Positions 34,315-48,602 of a stretch of 64,000 bases of DNA are shown piece by piece. The stretch comes from Frondihabitans sucicola (GTDB lineage Bacteria > Actinomycetota > Actinomycetes > Actinomycetales > Microbacteriaceae). The notes beneath the pieces were generated by a model. That model made no database searches and had not been told where the DNA came from. It saw only the letters and a list, made by a program, of their open reading frames with translations. The DNA lies in contig NZ_AP027732.1 of NCBI RefSeq assembly GCF_030296615.1, forward strand, positions 124,001 to 188,000, read 5' to 3'. The number at the start of each line of letters is the position of its first letter. Within the stretch, counting starts at the first letter, position 1. The position numbers and the translations under genes were made by a program.

Positions 34315-35994
34315 GTGACGCACCACTCCTGGCGGACGGCTCTCGCCGTGCCCGCCGTCGTCTCGCTCGCTTTCGGCGGGGCGCTCCTCGCGGCCGGCCC
34401 GGCGCTGGCCACCCCCGCGGAACCCGCCGCGGTAGAGTCCACCGCTTCGGCACCCGCGAGCGCCGCGGCCGAGTCGACAACACCCGCACCGGACGCGGCG
34501 ACGACCGACCCGTCGTCGGCCCCCGCGGCGCCCCCTGCGGCCGGCGGCCCGGCCTCGTCGCCCGCGGTCGCTGCACCGGCGCCCTCCACGCCTGCACCCG
34601 CGCGCTCTGGCGCCGGCGCCACTGGCGCCGTCGCCGGCAAGGCCGCAGCCCAGGCCGACCCGACCCCGACGCAGACCTCTCCGACACCGACCCAGACCGA
34701 CACGAGCACGCCCGCCCCGACCGACACCAGCACGTCGGCTCCCGCCCCGAGCGACTCGACCACGTCGACACCCACCGACTCGTCGACGGCCGTCGCGGCC
34801 GCGAAGTTCGCCGTGAGCACCCCGCCGGACGGCGTGCCGTCCACCACGACGACACCCGTCTTCTCCGGCACCGGCACCCCGGGCTCCACGGTCGAGATCG
34901 CCTACATCGGAGCCGGCAAGAAGGTCTTCACGGCCGGATCCGCCACGGTCGGAACCGACGGCACGTGGACGATCACGACCTCGTTCGCCGATCTCGGCCC
35001 CGGCATCACCAAGGCCGTCCTCACCGTCGACGAGCTCGACGCGACCGGGGCTCCCGTCTCCGGCGCCACGCCGGTCATCCGCCTCGTGAGCTTCACGAGG
35101 CCGCCGGTCCAGGCGCAGGGCGAGAGCATCGTCCTCACGCCCGACTACCCGACCGTCGACGGCGCCAGCACGATCGGCATCGGGCTGGCGACCACCGGCT
35201 TCGCGGCGGACGAGTCTCTCGTCGTCACCGTCACCGGCCCGAACGGCAAGGCCGCGGTCTGGGCCGGGAGCGAGACGGCTCCGGTCGCGGACGCCGACGG
35301 GGCGTTCTCCGAGTTGATCACGCTTCCCGCGACGGCGACCGGCGGCGAGTACGTCGTCACGGTGACCGGCGCCACCAGCAAGCTCGTCCTCAGCAAGAAG
35401 GCGTCCGTCCTCGGCGATCCGACGATCACCTCGCCGACCGCCGGACAAAGGCTCATCGGCACGAAGGTCACGTTCACCGGCACCGGGACGCCCGGCTCGA
35501 GCATCGGCCTGGTCGTCGTCCCGACGGGTGAGTTCAAGGCGGCCGAGGCGGCTGCGACGAGTGCTGCATCGGCCGGCGGCGGCTCGTCGACGGCAAAGGC
35601 TCCTGCGGCCGCGACGCCCAGCGCAGCCGCGTCGGACCCGACCGGCAGCAGCGACGAGAACATCGTCGTCGGCGCGGCCGGCACCTGGAGCGTCACCGTC
35701 ACCCTGCCGAAGCCGGGCGACTACACGGCCTTCGCCATCGCCGGTCTCGTCGATGCGGCCGGCGACCCGGTGTCGGACAACACCGGCCTGCCGGTCCTCG
35801 CGGGTCCGTCGGCCGACGTCGAGTTCGTGCTCGCCGCGCCGACCATCGTGACGGCGTCGACGACCGGCCAGCAGGAGCTGGCGTTCACCGGCACGAACGC
35901 GGCGCCCTACGTGGTCAGCGGGGGTCTCGCGATCCTGCTCGGCGCCGGTCTGCTCTTCGCGACCCGCCGCCGTCGCGAGGACGGCGCCGAGTAG
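34315..35994 (+). CDS. Sortase-anchored surface protein with LAFTG motif
   Basis: A 559-residue secreted protein. The start GTG 34315 follows AAGGGG; the signal peptide runs about residues 1-34 (LAVPAVVSLAFGGALLAAGPA, cleaved after ALA). An Ala/Pro/Ser/Thr-rich stalk (about 35-165) precedes Ig-like repeats introduced by GTGTPGSTVEIAYIGAG and again GTGTPGSSIGLVVV. The C-terminus has LAFTG, a hydrophobic helix and RRRRED, the cell-wall sorting signal of class E sortase substrates common in high-GC Gram-positives. No sortase gene is in the window. Probably an adhesin or wall-spanning stalk. Ends before a strong hairpin. Confidence 0.88.
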   Translation: MTHHSWRTALAVPAVVSLAFGGALLAAGPALATPAEPAAVESTASAPASAAAESTTPAPDAATTDPSSAPAAPPAAGGPASSPAVAAPAPSTPAPARSGAGATGAVAGKAAAQADPTPTQTSPTPTQTDTSTPAPTDTSTSAPAPSDSTTSTPTDSSTAVAAAKFAVSTPPDGVPSTTTTPVFSGTGTPGSTVEIAYIGAGKKVFTAGSATVGTDGTWTITTSFADLGPGITKAVLTVDELDATGAPVSGATPVIRLVSFTRPPVQAQGESIVLTPDYPTVDGASTIGIGLATTGFAADESLVVTVTGPNGKAAVWAGSETAPVADADGAFSELITLPATATGGEYVVTVTGATSKLVLSKKASVLGDPTITSPTAGQRLIGTKVTFTGTGTPGSSIGLVVVPTGEFKAAEAAATSAASAGGGSSTAKAPAAATPSAAASDPTGSSDENIVVGAAGTWSVTVTLPKPGDYTAFAIAGLVDAAGDPVSDNTGLPVLAGPSADVEFVLAAPTIVTASTTGQQELAFTGTNAAPYVVSGGLAILLGAGLLFATRRRREDGAE

Positions 35995-36010
35995 CCGCAC
36001 AGCACCACCG

Positions 36011-36044
36011 GAGGGCCCGCCGCGCGCTGCGCCGGCGGGCCCTC
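36011..36044 (+). terminator. Strong GC hairpin after the surface-protein gene
   Basis: GAGGGCCCGCCG (36011-36022) and CGGCGGGCCCTC (36033-36044) are exact inverted copies with a ten-base loop, 17 bases after the stop. There is no T tract, as is common in high-GC actinobacteria. Confidence 0.7.
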
Positions 36045-36096
36045 GCGCGTGCGCCCGGGAAGCGTGCACCCCCGAAGGTGCCCCCGAAGGTTCACC

Positions 36097-36181
36097 CCCG
36101 AAATCGAAGGGGATTTTCGGAATGGGGCGTGCGGCCATGCGGCTGCGGACGTTTCTGCGCAAAATCCCCTTCGATTTCGGG
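36097..36181 (+). repeat. 85-bp palindromic element, copy 1
   Basis: Arms of 23 bases (36097-36119 and 36159-36181) enclose a 39-base centre. The arms pair over about 21 positions around CCCGAAATCGAAGGGGATTT. The same 23-39-23 layout recurs at 45787 and 56339. The centre contains CATGCGGC, shared with copy 3. Short direct units of CCCCCGAAGG (36069-36092) lie just before it, and a G-rich tract follows. Function unknown; it lies between the surface-protein and kdp genes. Confidence 0.85.
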
Positions 36182-36240
36182 AGGGGGCGGGGAGGGGGCG
36201 GGGCGGGGGAGGGGGCGGGGCGGGGGCGGGGAGGGACCGG
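36182..36240 (+). repeat. G-rich tract adjoining palindrome copy 1
   Basis: About 60 bases made almost wholly of GGGG/GGGGG runs separated by single C or A, for example GAGGGGGCGGGGAGGGGGC. Four or more runs of at least four G allow quadruplex formation on this strand. Similar G-rich DNA follows copy 2. Confidence 0.75.
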
Positions 36241-36265
36241 AGGCGGCGACAGGGACCGAACGGCA

Positions 36266-36398
36266 GCGCAAATGCGCCAGGCGTTAGGGAACCGTAAGGG
36301 TTCGGCACGCAGGCGTAGGGATATCGCGAGGAGCCCGTGCGGAGCCCTCGCAGAGGTGTCGAATCAGTGCTGGCCCCGCGCAGATCCTCCGCCGGGGC
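36266..36398 (+). promoter_or_regulatory. Structured leader before the kdp operon (candidate)
   Basis: Four short hairpins follow each other: GCGC/GCGC (36266-36277), GAACC/GGTTC (36289-36303), GCGAGG/CCTCGC (36326-36351) and GCCCC/GGGGC (36373-36398), ending 26 bases before the first small ORF. Promoter and KdpE operator must be in or before it. I could not match it to the ydaO c-di-AMP riboswitch core, so it stays an unassigned leader. Confidence 0.35.
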
Positions 36399-36423
36399 AG
36401 CCAGCCCTCGGAATGGAGTCTCC

Positions 36424-36507
36424 GTGCTCGACATCGTCTACCTGCTCGTCGTGGCGGCCGCCTTCGCGGTCGTCGCCCTCGTCGCAACGGGGGTGGAGAA
36501 GCTGTGA
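36424..36507 (+). CDS. 27-residue membrane peptide upstream of kdpF
   Basis: GTG 36424 to TGA 36507 encodes a single hydrophobic helix, VLDIVYLLVVAAAFAVVALV, followed by ATGVEKL. GGAG lies five bases before the start. Its stop overlaps the kdpF start as GTGA, so it is translated with kdpF. Similar tiny proteins precede kdpF in other actinobacteria as far as I recall, but I know no assigned function; it may stabilise the KdpFABC complex or be an ancient KdpF duplicate. Confidence 0.65.
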   Translation: MLDIVYLLVVAAAFAVVALVATGVEKL

Positions 36508-36593
36508 TCGCCTTCACCGTGATCGCGGCGGTCCTCGCTGTCGCCGCCCTGGGCTACCTCGTGTATGCCCTCGTGAAACCGGAGCGGTTCTAG
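36504..36593 (+). CDS. kdpF: Potassium-transporting ATPase subunit KdpF
   Basis: A 29-residue single-helix protein ([20 protein letters not shown] then YALVKPERF). The ending YALVKPERF is the hallmark of KdpF, the small subunit that stabilises the KdpFABC complex in the membrane. GTG 36504 overlaps the previous stop, and its own TAG shares a base with the GTG of kdpA. Too short for routine gene callers. Confidence 0.9.
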   Translation: MIAFTVIAAVLAVAALGYLVYALVKPERF

Positions 36594-38268
36594 TGAGCGA
36601 CACCGTCGCCGGGCTGCTCCAGATCCTGACGCTCGTCGTGATCCTGGTCGTCCTGCACCGCCCCGTGGGCAGCTACCTGGCGTGGATCTACCGGGCGCCG
36701 CGCGACTGGCGGCTGGAACGCGGCTTCTATCGCCTGATCGGCGTCGACTCGAAGGCCGAGCAGACCTGGCGCGCCTATCTGCGCGGCGTGCTGATCTTCT
36801 CGGCCGTCGGCGTCGTGTTCGTCTACGTCCTCCAGCGTCTGCAGGCGGTCCTCCCCTATTCGCTCGGCTTCCCGGCGATCCCGGCCGGCCTCTCCTTCAA
36901 CACGGCCGCGTCGTTCGTCACGAACACGAACTGGCAGTCGTACTCCCCGACGTCACCATGGGCTATGCGGTGCAGCTCGGCGGCCTCGTGGTGCAGAACT
37001 TCGTGTCGGCGGCCGTGGGAATCGCCGTCGCGGTCGCGCTGATCCGCGGCTTCGCGCGAGTGCGGTCGGGCGCGCTCGGCAACTTCTGGGTCGACCTGAC
37101 CCGCGGGATCCTGCGCCTGCTCCTCCCTGTGGCGTTCGTCGCCGCGATCCTGCTCGTTCTCGGGGGTGTGATCCAGAACGTCAACGGGTTCACCCACGTC
37201 TCGACGCTCACCGGCGGCACGGCCGCCATCCCGGGCGGACCGGTGGCCTCGCAGGAGGCGATCAAGATGCTCGGCACCAACGGCGGCGGCTTCTTCAACG
37301 CCAACTCGGCGCACCCCTTCGAGAACCCGACGGCCTGGACCAACCTCGTCGAGATCGTCTTGATGCTCCTGATCCCGTTCTCCCTTCCGCGAGCGTTCGG
37401 GCTCCTGGTCGGCGACAAGCGCCAGGGCAACGCGATCGTGGCGGTCATGGCCAGCATCTTCGCTCTCTCGCTCGCGGCGATGACCGCCTTCGAGCTGAGC
37501 GGTGCCGGGACGGCGACGAAGCTCGCAGGATCGGCGATGGAGGGTAAAGAGGACCGCTTCGGCATCTGGGGATCGACCCTGTTCGCGACCTCCACCACCC
37601 TCACGTCGACGGGCGCCGTCAACTCGGCGCACGACTCGTTCACGTCGCTCGGCGGCATGATGGCGCTCCTCAACATGATGTTCGGCGAGGTGGCACCCGG
37701 CGGCACCGGATCCGGCCTCTACGGCATGCTGATCCTGGCCGTCATCACCGTGTTCATCGCGGGGCTGCTGGTCGGTCGCACGCCGGAGTACCTCGGCAAG
37801 AAGATCGGGCCGCGCGAGATCAAACTCGCCTCGATCTACATCCTGATCACGCCGACGCTCGCCCTCGCGGGCACGGCCCTGAGCTTCGCGATCCCCGGCG
37901 TTCGCGCGTCGGTGACGGGCACGTCGATCTGGAATCCGGGACTGCACGGCCTGACCGAGGTGCTGTACGCGTTCACCTCGGCGGCGAACAACAACGGCTC
38001 GGCCTTCGCGGGCATCACCGCGAACACCCCGTGGATGAACACGTCCCTCGGCGTCGTGATGCTGCTCGGCCGCTTCCTGCCGATCGTGTTCGTGCTCGCT
38101 CTCGCCGGCTCGCTCGCCGCGCAGGACAAGGTACCGGCGACCGCCGGGACCCTGCCCACCCACCGACCCCAGTTCGTCGGCCTCCTCTTCGGGGTGTCCG
38201 TCATCGTGACGGCCCTCACCTACTTCCCCGTGCTCGCGCTCGGGCCGCTCGCAGAAGGACTCCAGTAG
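36593..38268 (+). CDS. kdpA: Potassium-transporting ATPase subunit KdpA, one frameshift
   Basis: Channel-like subunit that binds and passes K+. Selectivity-filter regions are visible: [52 protein letters not shown] and [14 protein letters not shown]. The frame breaks after NWQSYSP because one base is missing from the C4 run 36945-36948; the sequence resumes [20 protein letters not shown]. Restored length about 559 residues, normal for KdpA. GTG 36593 overlaps kdpF's stop by one base, and kdpB follows after two bases. Confidence 0.92.
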
Positions 38269-38270
38269 TC

Positions 38271-40415
38271 ATGTCCACCGTCACCGAAACCAGGGCGCAG
38301 GATCCCGCCCCCACTCCCGCCCGCCGGGCGTTCACCGCGAGCCAGCTCGTCGAGGCCCTGCCCGGCGCGTTCCGCAAGCTGAGTCCGCGTGCCATGTGGC
38401 ACAACCCCGTCATGTTCATCGTCGAGATCGGCGCCGCCTACACGACGGTGCTCGCGATCGCCGCACCCTTCACCGGCGGTCCCGGGACGTCGGGCGGCTC
38501 CGTCGTGCCCGGCTCGTTCACCTGGGCCATCGCGATCTGGCTCTGGCTGACGGTGGTGTTCGCGAACCTCGCCGAGTCGGTGGCGGAGGGCCGCGGGAAG
38601 GCGCAGGCGGAGAGCCTGCGGAAGACGCGGACCTCGACCTCGGCCGCGCGCGTCCGCGGCTACTCGAGCGACGATGATCCTGGTGCCCTCTCGGCCGCCG
38701 TCGACACCGTGTCGAGCGCCGACCTCACCCTCGGCGACACCGTCGTCGTGACAGCCGGAGAGCTGATCCCCGGCGACGGCGACATCGTCTGGGGCATCGC
38801 GAGCGTCGACGAGTCGGCCATCACGGGCGAGTCCGCCCCGGTGATCCGCGAGTCGGGCGGCGATCGCAGCGCCGTCACCGGCGGCACGCGCGTGCTCTCC
38901 GACCGCATCGTCGTGACGATCACGTCGAAGCCGGGCGAGACCTTCGTCGACCGGATGATCCGGCTCGTCGAGGGCGCGGCACGCCAGAAGACCCCGAACG
39001 AGATCGCGCTGAACATCCTGCTCGCCTCGCTCTCGATCATCTTCGTCGTCGTCTGCCTCGTGCTCGACCCGATCGCGTCCTACTCGAACGCGGCGGTCTC
39101 GATCCCCGTGCTCATCGCCCTGCTCGTCTGCCTCATCCCGACCACGATCGGCGCCCTGCTCTCGGCCATCGGCATCGCCGGCATGGACCGCCTCGTCCAG
39201 CGCAACGTGCTGGCGATGTCGGGCCGCGCGGTCGAAGCGGCGGGCGACGTGACGACCCTGCTGCTCGACAAGACCGGCACCATCACCTACGGCAACCGGC
39301 AGGCGGCCTCGTTCGAAGCGCTCGGCGGCATCACGCAGCGCGAGCTGATGGAGGCGGCCGCGACCTCGTCACTGGCCGACCCGACGCCCGAGGGCAAGTC
39401 GATCGTCGATCTGGCCGTATCGCTCGGCTACTCGATTCCGGACGCACCCCGCGGCGAGATCGTGCCGTTCACGGCTCAGACGCGCATGTCGGGTCTCGAC
39501 CTGGCCGACGGGTCGCAGATTCGCAAGGGCGCAGGATCGAGCGTGGTCGGCTGGATCGAGCAGGCCCACCCTCTGGACGGTCGCGTCCGCGACGAGCTCG
39601 ACGACGCCGTGACGAGCATCTCGAACGCGGGCGGAACGCCGCTGGTCGTCGCCGTCACGAGCGCGGCCGGCGTCGGACGCGTCCTCGGGGTCGTCCAGCT
39701 GAAGGACATCGTCAAGGCGGGGCTGTCCGAGCGGTTCGCCGAACTGCGCCTGATGGGCATCCGCACCGTGATGATCACCGGCGACAATCCCCTCACGGCC
39801 CGCGCGATCGCGGCCGAGGCCGGCGTCGACGACTTCCTGGCGGAGGCGACGCCGGAGGACAAGCTGGCCCTCATCCGCAAGGAACAGGACGGCGGAAACC
39901 TCGTCGCGATGACGGGGGACGGCACGAACGACGCCCCGGCGCTCGCGCAGGCCGACGTCGGTGTCGCGATGAACACGGGCACGTCGGCGGCGAAGGAGGC
40001 CGGCAACATGGTCGACCTCGACTCCGACCCGACCAAGCTGATCGACATCGTCCGGATCGGCAAGCAGTTGCTGATCACGCGGGGCGCCCTCACGACGTTC
40101 TCGATCGCGAACGACGTGGCGAAGTACTTCGCGATCATCCCCGCGATGTTCGCCGGCATCTTCCCCGGCCTCGGGCTGCTCAACATCATGCAGCTGCACT
40201 CGCCCGCGTCGGCGATCCTCTCGGCGATCGTCTTCAACGCTCTCGTGATCGTCTTCCTGATTCCGCTCGCCCTGCGCGGTGTGAAGTACCGGGCGGCGTC
40301 GGCCTCGTCGATCCTGTCGCGCAACCTCCTGGTCTACGGCGTCGGCGGCATCGTCGCGCCGTTCATCGGCATCAAGATCATCGACCTCGTCGTCTCGCTG
40401 ATCCCCGGTTTCTAA
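38271..40415 (+). CDS. kdpB: Potassium-transporting ATPase subunit KdpB
   Basis: P-type ATPase catalytic subunit, 714 residues and intact. The phosphorylation motif DKTGTIT has Asp333; the actuator TGES appears in [19 protein letters not shown]; the hinge [10 protein letters not shown] motif is in [24 protein letters not shown]-like nucleotide region and seven membrane segments match KdpB. ATG 38271 lies two bases after the kdpA stop. Drives high-affinity K+ import under K+ limitation. Confidence 0.97.
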   Translation: MSTVTETRAQDPAPTPARRAFTASQLVEALPGAFRKLSPRAMWHNPVMFIVEIGAAYTTVLAIAAPFTGGPGTSGGSVVPGSFTWAIAIWLWLTVVFANLAESVAEGRGKAQAESLRKTRTSTSAARVRGYSSDDDPGALSAAVDTVSSADLTLGDTVVVTAGELIPGDGDIVWGIASVDESAITGESAPVIRESGGDRSAVTGGTRVLSDRIVVTITSKPGETFVDRMIRLVEGAARQKTPNEIALNILLASLSIIFVVVCLVLDPIASYSNAAVSIPVLIALLVCLIPTTIGALLSAIGIAGMDRLVQRNVLAMSGRAVEAAGDVTTLLLDKTGTITYGNRQAASFEALGGITQRELMEAAATSSLADPTPEGKSIVDLAVSLGYSIPDAPRGEIVPFTAQTRMSGLDLADGSQIRKGAGSSVVGWIEQAHPLDGRVRDELDDAVTSISNAGGTPLVVAVTSAAGVGRVLGVVQLKDIVKAGLSERFAELRLMGIRTVMITGDNPLTARAIAAEAGVDDFLAEATPEDKLALIRKEQDGGNLVAMTGDGTNDAPALAQADVGVAMNTGTSAAKEAGNMVDLDSDPTKLIDIVRIGKQLLITRGALTTFSIANDVAKYFAIIPAMFAGIFPGLGLLNIMQLHSPASAILSAIVFNALVIVFLIPLALRGVKYRAASASSILSRNLLVYGVGGIVAPFIGIKIIDLVVSLIPGF

Positions 40416-40439
40416 CCCTCTTCTTCTGGAGCAAAAATC

Positions 40440-41048
40440 ATGAACACACGCACCCTCGCCCGCCAGTGGTGGGTGGCCATCCGGGCCATGCTCGTCTTCA
40501 CCGTCGTGCTCGGCATCGCCTACACGGCGGCCGTGACCGGCGTCGGCCAGCTGGTGTTTCCGCACCAGGCGAACGGCTCGACGGCCTCGGCCGCCTCCGG
40601 TCGAATCGTCGGATCGTCCCTGATCGGGCAGTCGTTCACGTCGCCGTCGGGGAAGGCCCTGCCGGGGTGGTTCCAGTCGAGGCCGTCCGCGGCCGGCAAG
40701 GGCTACGACGCCACGGCCTCGAGCGCCTCGAACTACGGGCCGGATTCACCGGACCTCGTCGCCGCCGTGAAGGCGCGGCGCGCTGCCGTCGCGGCTTCGG
40801 ACGGCGTGCCGCTCTCGCGGGTGCCCGCGGACGCCGTGACCGCCTCGGGATCCGGCCTCGACCCCGACATCAGCCCCGCCTACGCGCTGCTCCAGGTCGA
40901 CCGAGTCGCTCACACCCGAGGGCTCTCGACGTCGGTTGTCCACAAGCTGGTGGAATCGAAGATCGAGGGCCGCGAAGCCGGTTACCTTGGGGAGCAGACG
41001 GTCAACGTGCTCGAGCTCAACATCGCTCTCGCTTCGCTCTCGCGCTGA
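40440..41048 (+). CDS. kdpC: Potassium-transporting ATPase subunit KdpC
   Basis: A 202-residue subunit with one N-terminal helix (MLVFTVVLGIAYTAAVTGVG) and a periplasm-side domain containing the family segments GSSLIGQSFTSPSGKALPGW, FQSRPSA, ASNYGPDSPDL and DPDISPAYALLQV. ATG 40440 follows GGAG by about nine bases. Intact and of normal length. It is required for assembly or high affinity of KdpFABC. Confidence 0.95.
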   Translation: MNTRTLARQWWVAIRAMLVFTVVLGIAYTAAVTGVGQLVFPHQANGSTASAASGRIVGSSLIGQSFTSPSGKALPGWFQSRPSAAGKGYDATASSASNYGPDSPDLVAAVKARRAAVAASDGVPLSRVPADAVTASGSGLDPDISPAYALLQVDRVAHTRGLSTSVVHKLVESKIEGREAGYLGEQTVNVLELNIALASLSR

Positions 41049-41090
41049 TTCATCCAAAGACCGATTCGTCGAAGAACTGAGAGGCACAGC

Positions 41091-43932
<2,842 letters not shown>

Positions 43933-43936
<4 letters not shown>

Positions 43937-44616
43937 AGATCCTCATCGCCGACGACGACCCCCAGATCATCCGCGCGCTCAAGGTCACCCTCGGGGCGTC
44001 CGGCTACGACGTCATCACGGCGGCCGACGGCGCCTCCGCTCTCGGTGAGGCGATCGCCCACCACCCCGACGTCGTCATGCTCGACCTCGGCATGCCGAAG
44101 CTCAACGGCATCGAGGTGATCGAGGGCCTCCGCGGCTGGTCGCACGTGCCGATCCTCGTGGTCTCCGGCCGTACCGGCGCCGCCGACAAGGTCGACGCCC
44201 TCGACGCCGGCGCCGACGACTACGTCACCAAACCTTTCGCGATGGACGAACTCCTCGCCCGCATCCGCGCCCTCACCCGCCGCGTCGTCGCCGCCCCCGA
44301 CTCCCCCGCCGTCCGCTTCGGCGACGTGGCCGTCGACTTCGCCGCGCACACCGTCACCCGCACCACGGCCGAGGGCGGCTCGATCCGGCTCACCCCCACC
44401 GAGTGGCGGCTGCTCGAACTCCTCGTCCAGAACCCCGGCAAGCTCATCACCCGCGAGGCGATGCTCACGCAGGTCTGGGGCCAGGGCCACAGCCGCGACA
44501 CCGGTTATCTCCGCCTCTACCTCGCCCAACTCCGCAAGAAGCTCGAGCCCGTCCCCGCCAGCCCGCGCTACCTCGTCACCGAGCAGGGCATGGGCTACCG
44601 GTTCGTGCCCGAGTAG
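43933..44616 (+). CDS. kdpE: Response regulator KdpE
   Basis: An OmpR/PhoB-type regulator of 227 residues: receiver domain with Asp51 (VVMLDLGMPKLNG), acidic ADDDP, and Lys in YVTKPFAMDELLARIRAL; winged helix with LTPTEWRLLELLVQNPGKLI, then YLRLYLAQLRKKLEP and GMGYRFVPE. GTG 43933 overlaps the kdpD stop as GTGA. Activates the kdpFABC operon upstream on K+ limitation. Confidence 0.96.
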
Positions 44617-44690
44617 CCGCGCTGCCGCTTCACGCCCGGGCAATCTGACGCGGTTCGCCCCAGACGCCGCACCGCGACCCTGCGACACCG

Positions 44691-44876
44691 CCCGATCCAC
44701 ATCGGCCTGCCGCCGCCGTGACCCAATCCACACCGGCCTGCCGGCGCCGCGGCCCGACCCACATCGGCCTGCCGCCACCGCGGCCCGACCCACATCGACC
44801 TGCCGGCGCGGCGACCCGATCTACATCGGCTTGCCGCCACCGCGACCCGATCTACTCGGGCCTGCCGGCGCCGCGA
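44691..44876 (+). repeat. Six tandem copies of a 31-bp unit
   Basis: Units start at 44691, 44722, 44753, 44784, 44815 and 44846, exactly 31 bases apart. Each begins CCCGATCYACATCGGCC-like and continues TGCCGSCRCCGCGR. Copies differ at several positions but none has an indel. The array lies between kdpE and the DUF429 gene; the preceding 75 bases hold nothing recognisable. Not CRISPR, since there are no spacers. Confidence 0.9.
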
Positions 44877-44908
44877 CCGCGAGCGTCCGGGAGGTCCAGA
44901 CTGGAGGC

Positions 44909-45727
44909 GTGCGATTCGTGGGCGTCGACCTGGCCTGGGGCGAGGGGTCGCCGACGAAACCCGCCAATGAGACCGGCCTCTGCGTCATCGACGCCGACGG
45001 CAGCGTCCTCGAGGCCGGCTGGGCCCGCGGCATCGACGCCGTCGCCGCTTGGATCCTCGACGCGGCCGGCCCCGGCGGCGCCGCCGTCGCCATCGACGCC
45101 CCGCTCGTCGTGCCCAACGCCACGGGCATGCGCGAGTCCGAGAAGCAGGTCGGTCGCGCGTACGGACGCTGGAGGGTGTCCGCCAACGCGAGCAACCAGG
45201 CCCTGAAGTGGCTCGGGGGCGTGACGCTGCGCGACCGCCTCGAGGGCGCAGGATTCCGTGTCGTCTCGGGGGTCGATGATCCTGCGCCCCTCGATCGCGT
45301 GATGTTCGAGTGCTATCCGTACACGACCCTCGTGGGCGTCGAGGAGCTCGGCTACGACGACGAGCGCCCGCGCTACAAGCGGCTCCCGCGCGGGGCGGCG
45401 CCGGCGGCGGCACGAGCGGCTCGCGCGCTCGCGACGGACGAGCTGGTGCGACGGCTTCGACGCTTGGAGGACTTCGACCCTCCGCTGTTCCTCGGGTCGA
45501 ATCCCGTCACGCAGCAGCTGCTCGACGCGCCCGCGCCCCTCGCCGGGCCGGCCCACAAACATCGCGAGGACCTCATCGACGCGGCCATCTGCGCCTGGAC
45601 GGCAGCTCTGTGGCAGCGGCACGGGTGCGCCCGCGTGCAGATCCTCGGAAGGAAAGAGCCCCGGGATGCCGCGGGTCGCCCGCCCACGATCGTCGCGCCC
45701 GCGCGGGCGTCCCAGCGCCTGCCGTAG
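44909..45727 (+). CDS. DUF429 family protein (predicted RNase H-like nuclease fold)
   Basis: A 272-residue protein beginning RFVGVDLAWGEGSPTKPANE, the standard start of DUF429, with a second acidic motif VAIDAPLVVPNATGMRESEK and a late acid-containing helix EDLIDAAICAWTAALW; the spaced aspartates are the pattern of RNase H-like folds. GTG 44909 gives the canonical N-terminus but its GGAGG is only one base away; GTG 44918 is an alternative with better spacing. No operon partner. Biological role unknown. Confidence 0.85.
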   Translation: MRFVGVDLAWGEGSPTKPANETGLCVIDADGSVLEAGWARGIDAVAAWILDAAGPGGAAVAIDAPLVVPNATGMRESEKQVGRAYGRWRVSANASNQALKWLGGVTLRDRLEGAGFRVVSGVDDPAPLDRVMFECYPYTTLVGVEELGYDDERPRYKRLPRGAAPAAARAARALATDELVRRLRRLEDFDPPLFLGSNPVTQQLLDAPAPLAGPAHKHREDLIDAAICAWTAALWQRHGCARVQILGRKEPRDAAGRPPTIVAPARASQRLP

Positions 45728-45786
45728 TCTGCGGCCGGCTCACGTGCCTGCCCCGCCTGCGCGCGCCTCCCCACCTGTGCCCTCCT

Positions 45787-45871
45787 CCCGAAATCGAAGG
45801 GGATTCTCGCTCGGCGGGGCAATCCTGGCGGCAGAACGGCCCGCCGTCCGAAAATCCCCTTCGATTTCGGG
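45787..45871 (+). repeat. 85-bp palindromic element, copy 2
   Basis: Same 23-39-23 architecture as the copy at 36097: left arm 45787-45809, right arm 45849-45871, with near-perfect complementarity around CCCGAAATCGAAGGGGATT. The centre contains GCGGCAGAACGG at the same offset as in copy 3. It lies between two convergent genes, so it could act as a bidirectional terminator. Confidence 0.87.
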
Positions 45872-45950
45872 AAGGGAGAGGGAAGGGGAGGGGGAAGGGG
45901 AGGGGGGGGAGGGGGAGCGGGAGGGGACGGGGACGGGGGAAGAGCAGAAG
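45872..45950 (+). repeat. G-rich purine tract adjoining palindrome copy 2
   Basis: About 80 bases of G runs broken by A, for example GGGGAGGGGGAAGGGGAG, ending 22 bases before the stop of the convergent GNAT gene. Many runs of four or more G make quadruplex structures possible. Confidence 0.75.
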
Positions 45951-45971
45951 CGCAGGACGACAGCACGCAGG

Positions 45972-46481
45972 CTAGAGCACCTTCGACATCTCCCACTCGC
46001 GGCCGCCGGGAGCGAGCTCGTAGTCGAGGCGACGGCCGGTGTCGACGAAGCCGTGGCGCTCGTAGAACCGGATGGCCCGAGGGTTCTCCTCGTGGACGTG
46101 TAGCGCAAGCGAGCCGTCGAAGCCACGCGCCCAGCCCTCGACCTCGGCGAGCAGCCGGTCGGCCACCCCGATCGACGCCCCGCGGAACGCCGGCGCGACG
46201 AACACGCCCACCAGCAGGGGCGCTCCCGTGGTCGGCAGGTACCCGCCCATCGTGCCCACCCACTCGAGCGTCGCGTCGTCGATGGCCACGAAGGACGCCG
46301 AGCGGGGTTCCTGTCCGCGACGCCCCCGCATCCGCCACTCGGGCTCGGCGAGGCGCAGCGCGTGTTCCAGGGTCTCGCCGTATGCGATCGGGGTGTCTTC
46401 GAGCATCTGGAACCGGAGCGTTCGCACCTCGCGCCAGTCTTCTTCGGTGACGGAGCGGATGGTGACGGTGCTGCTGCGCAT
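45972..46481 (-). CDS. GNAT family N-acetyltransferase
   Basis: A 169-residue acetyltransferase: VTIRSVTEEDWREVRTLRFQ at the start, acetyl-CoA loop VGVFVAPAFRGASIGVADRL (V-x-P-x-x-R-G-x-x-x-G form), and ENPRAIRFYERHGFVDTGRR at the end, all classical GNAT motifs. ATG 46481 gives the usual length. A monocistron downstream of nothing obvious; the glgX stop is 25 bases upstream on the same strand so they may share a transcript. Substrate unknown. Confidence 0.92.
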   Translation of the reverse strand: MRSSTVTIRSVTEEDWREVRTLRFQMLEDTPIAYGETLEHALRLAEPEWRMRGRRGQEPRSASFVAIDDATLEWVGTMGGYLPTTGAPLLVGVFVAPAFRGASIGVADRLLAEVEGWARGFDGSLALHVHEENPRAIRFYERHGFVDTGRRLDYELAPGGREWEMSKVL

Positions 46482-46506
46482 GCTCCAAGCCTAGGTGGGC
46501 CGCTCG

Positions 46507-48540
<2,034 letters not shown>

Positions 48541-48602
48541 GTGTCAGTTCTACGGGCTGTCACCTGTGCACGCCCGAGGCTGTCCCCCGATAGCCTCGAC
48601 GG

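Noticed and set aside
36266-36398. ydaO-type c-di-AMP riboswitch before kdp
   Set aside because: The conserved GGTAGG- and GTCAGCTAACC-type core is not visible, so only a generic structured leader is reported.
44691-44876. Possible CRISPR array
   Set aside because: Units are contiguous with no spacers and no cas genes are near; it is a plain tandem repeat.
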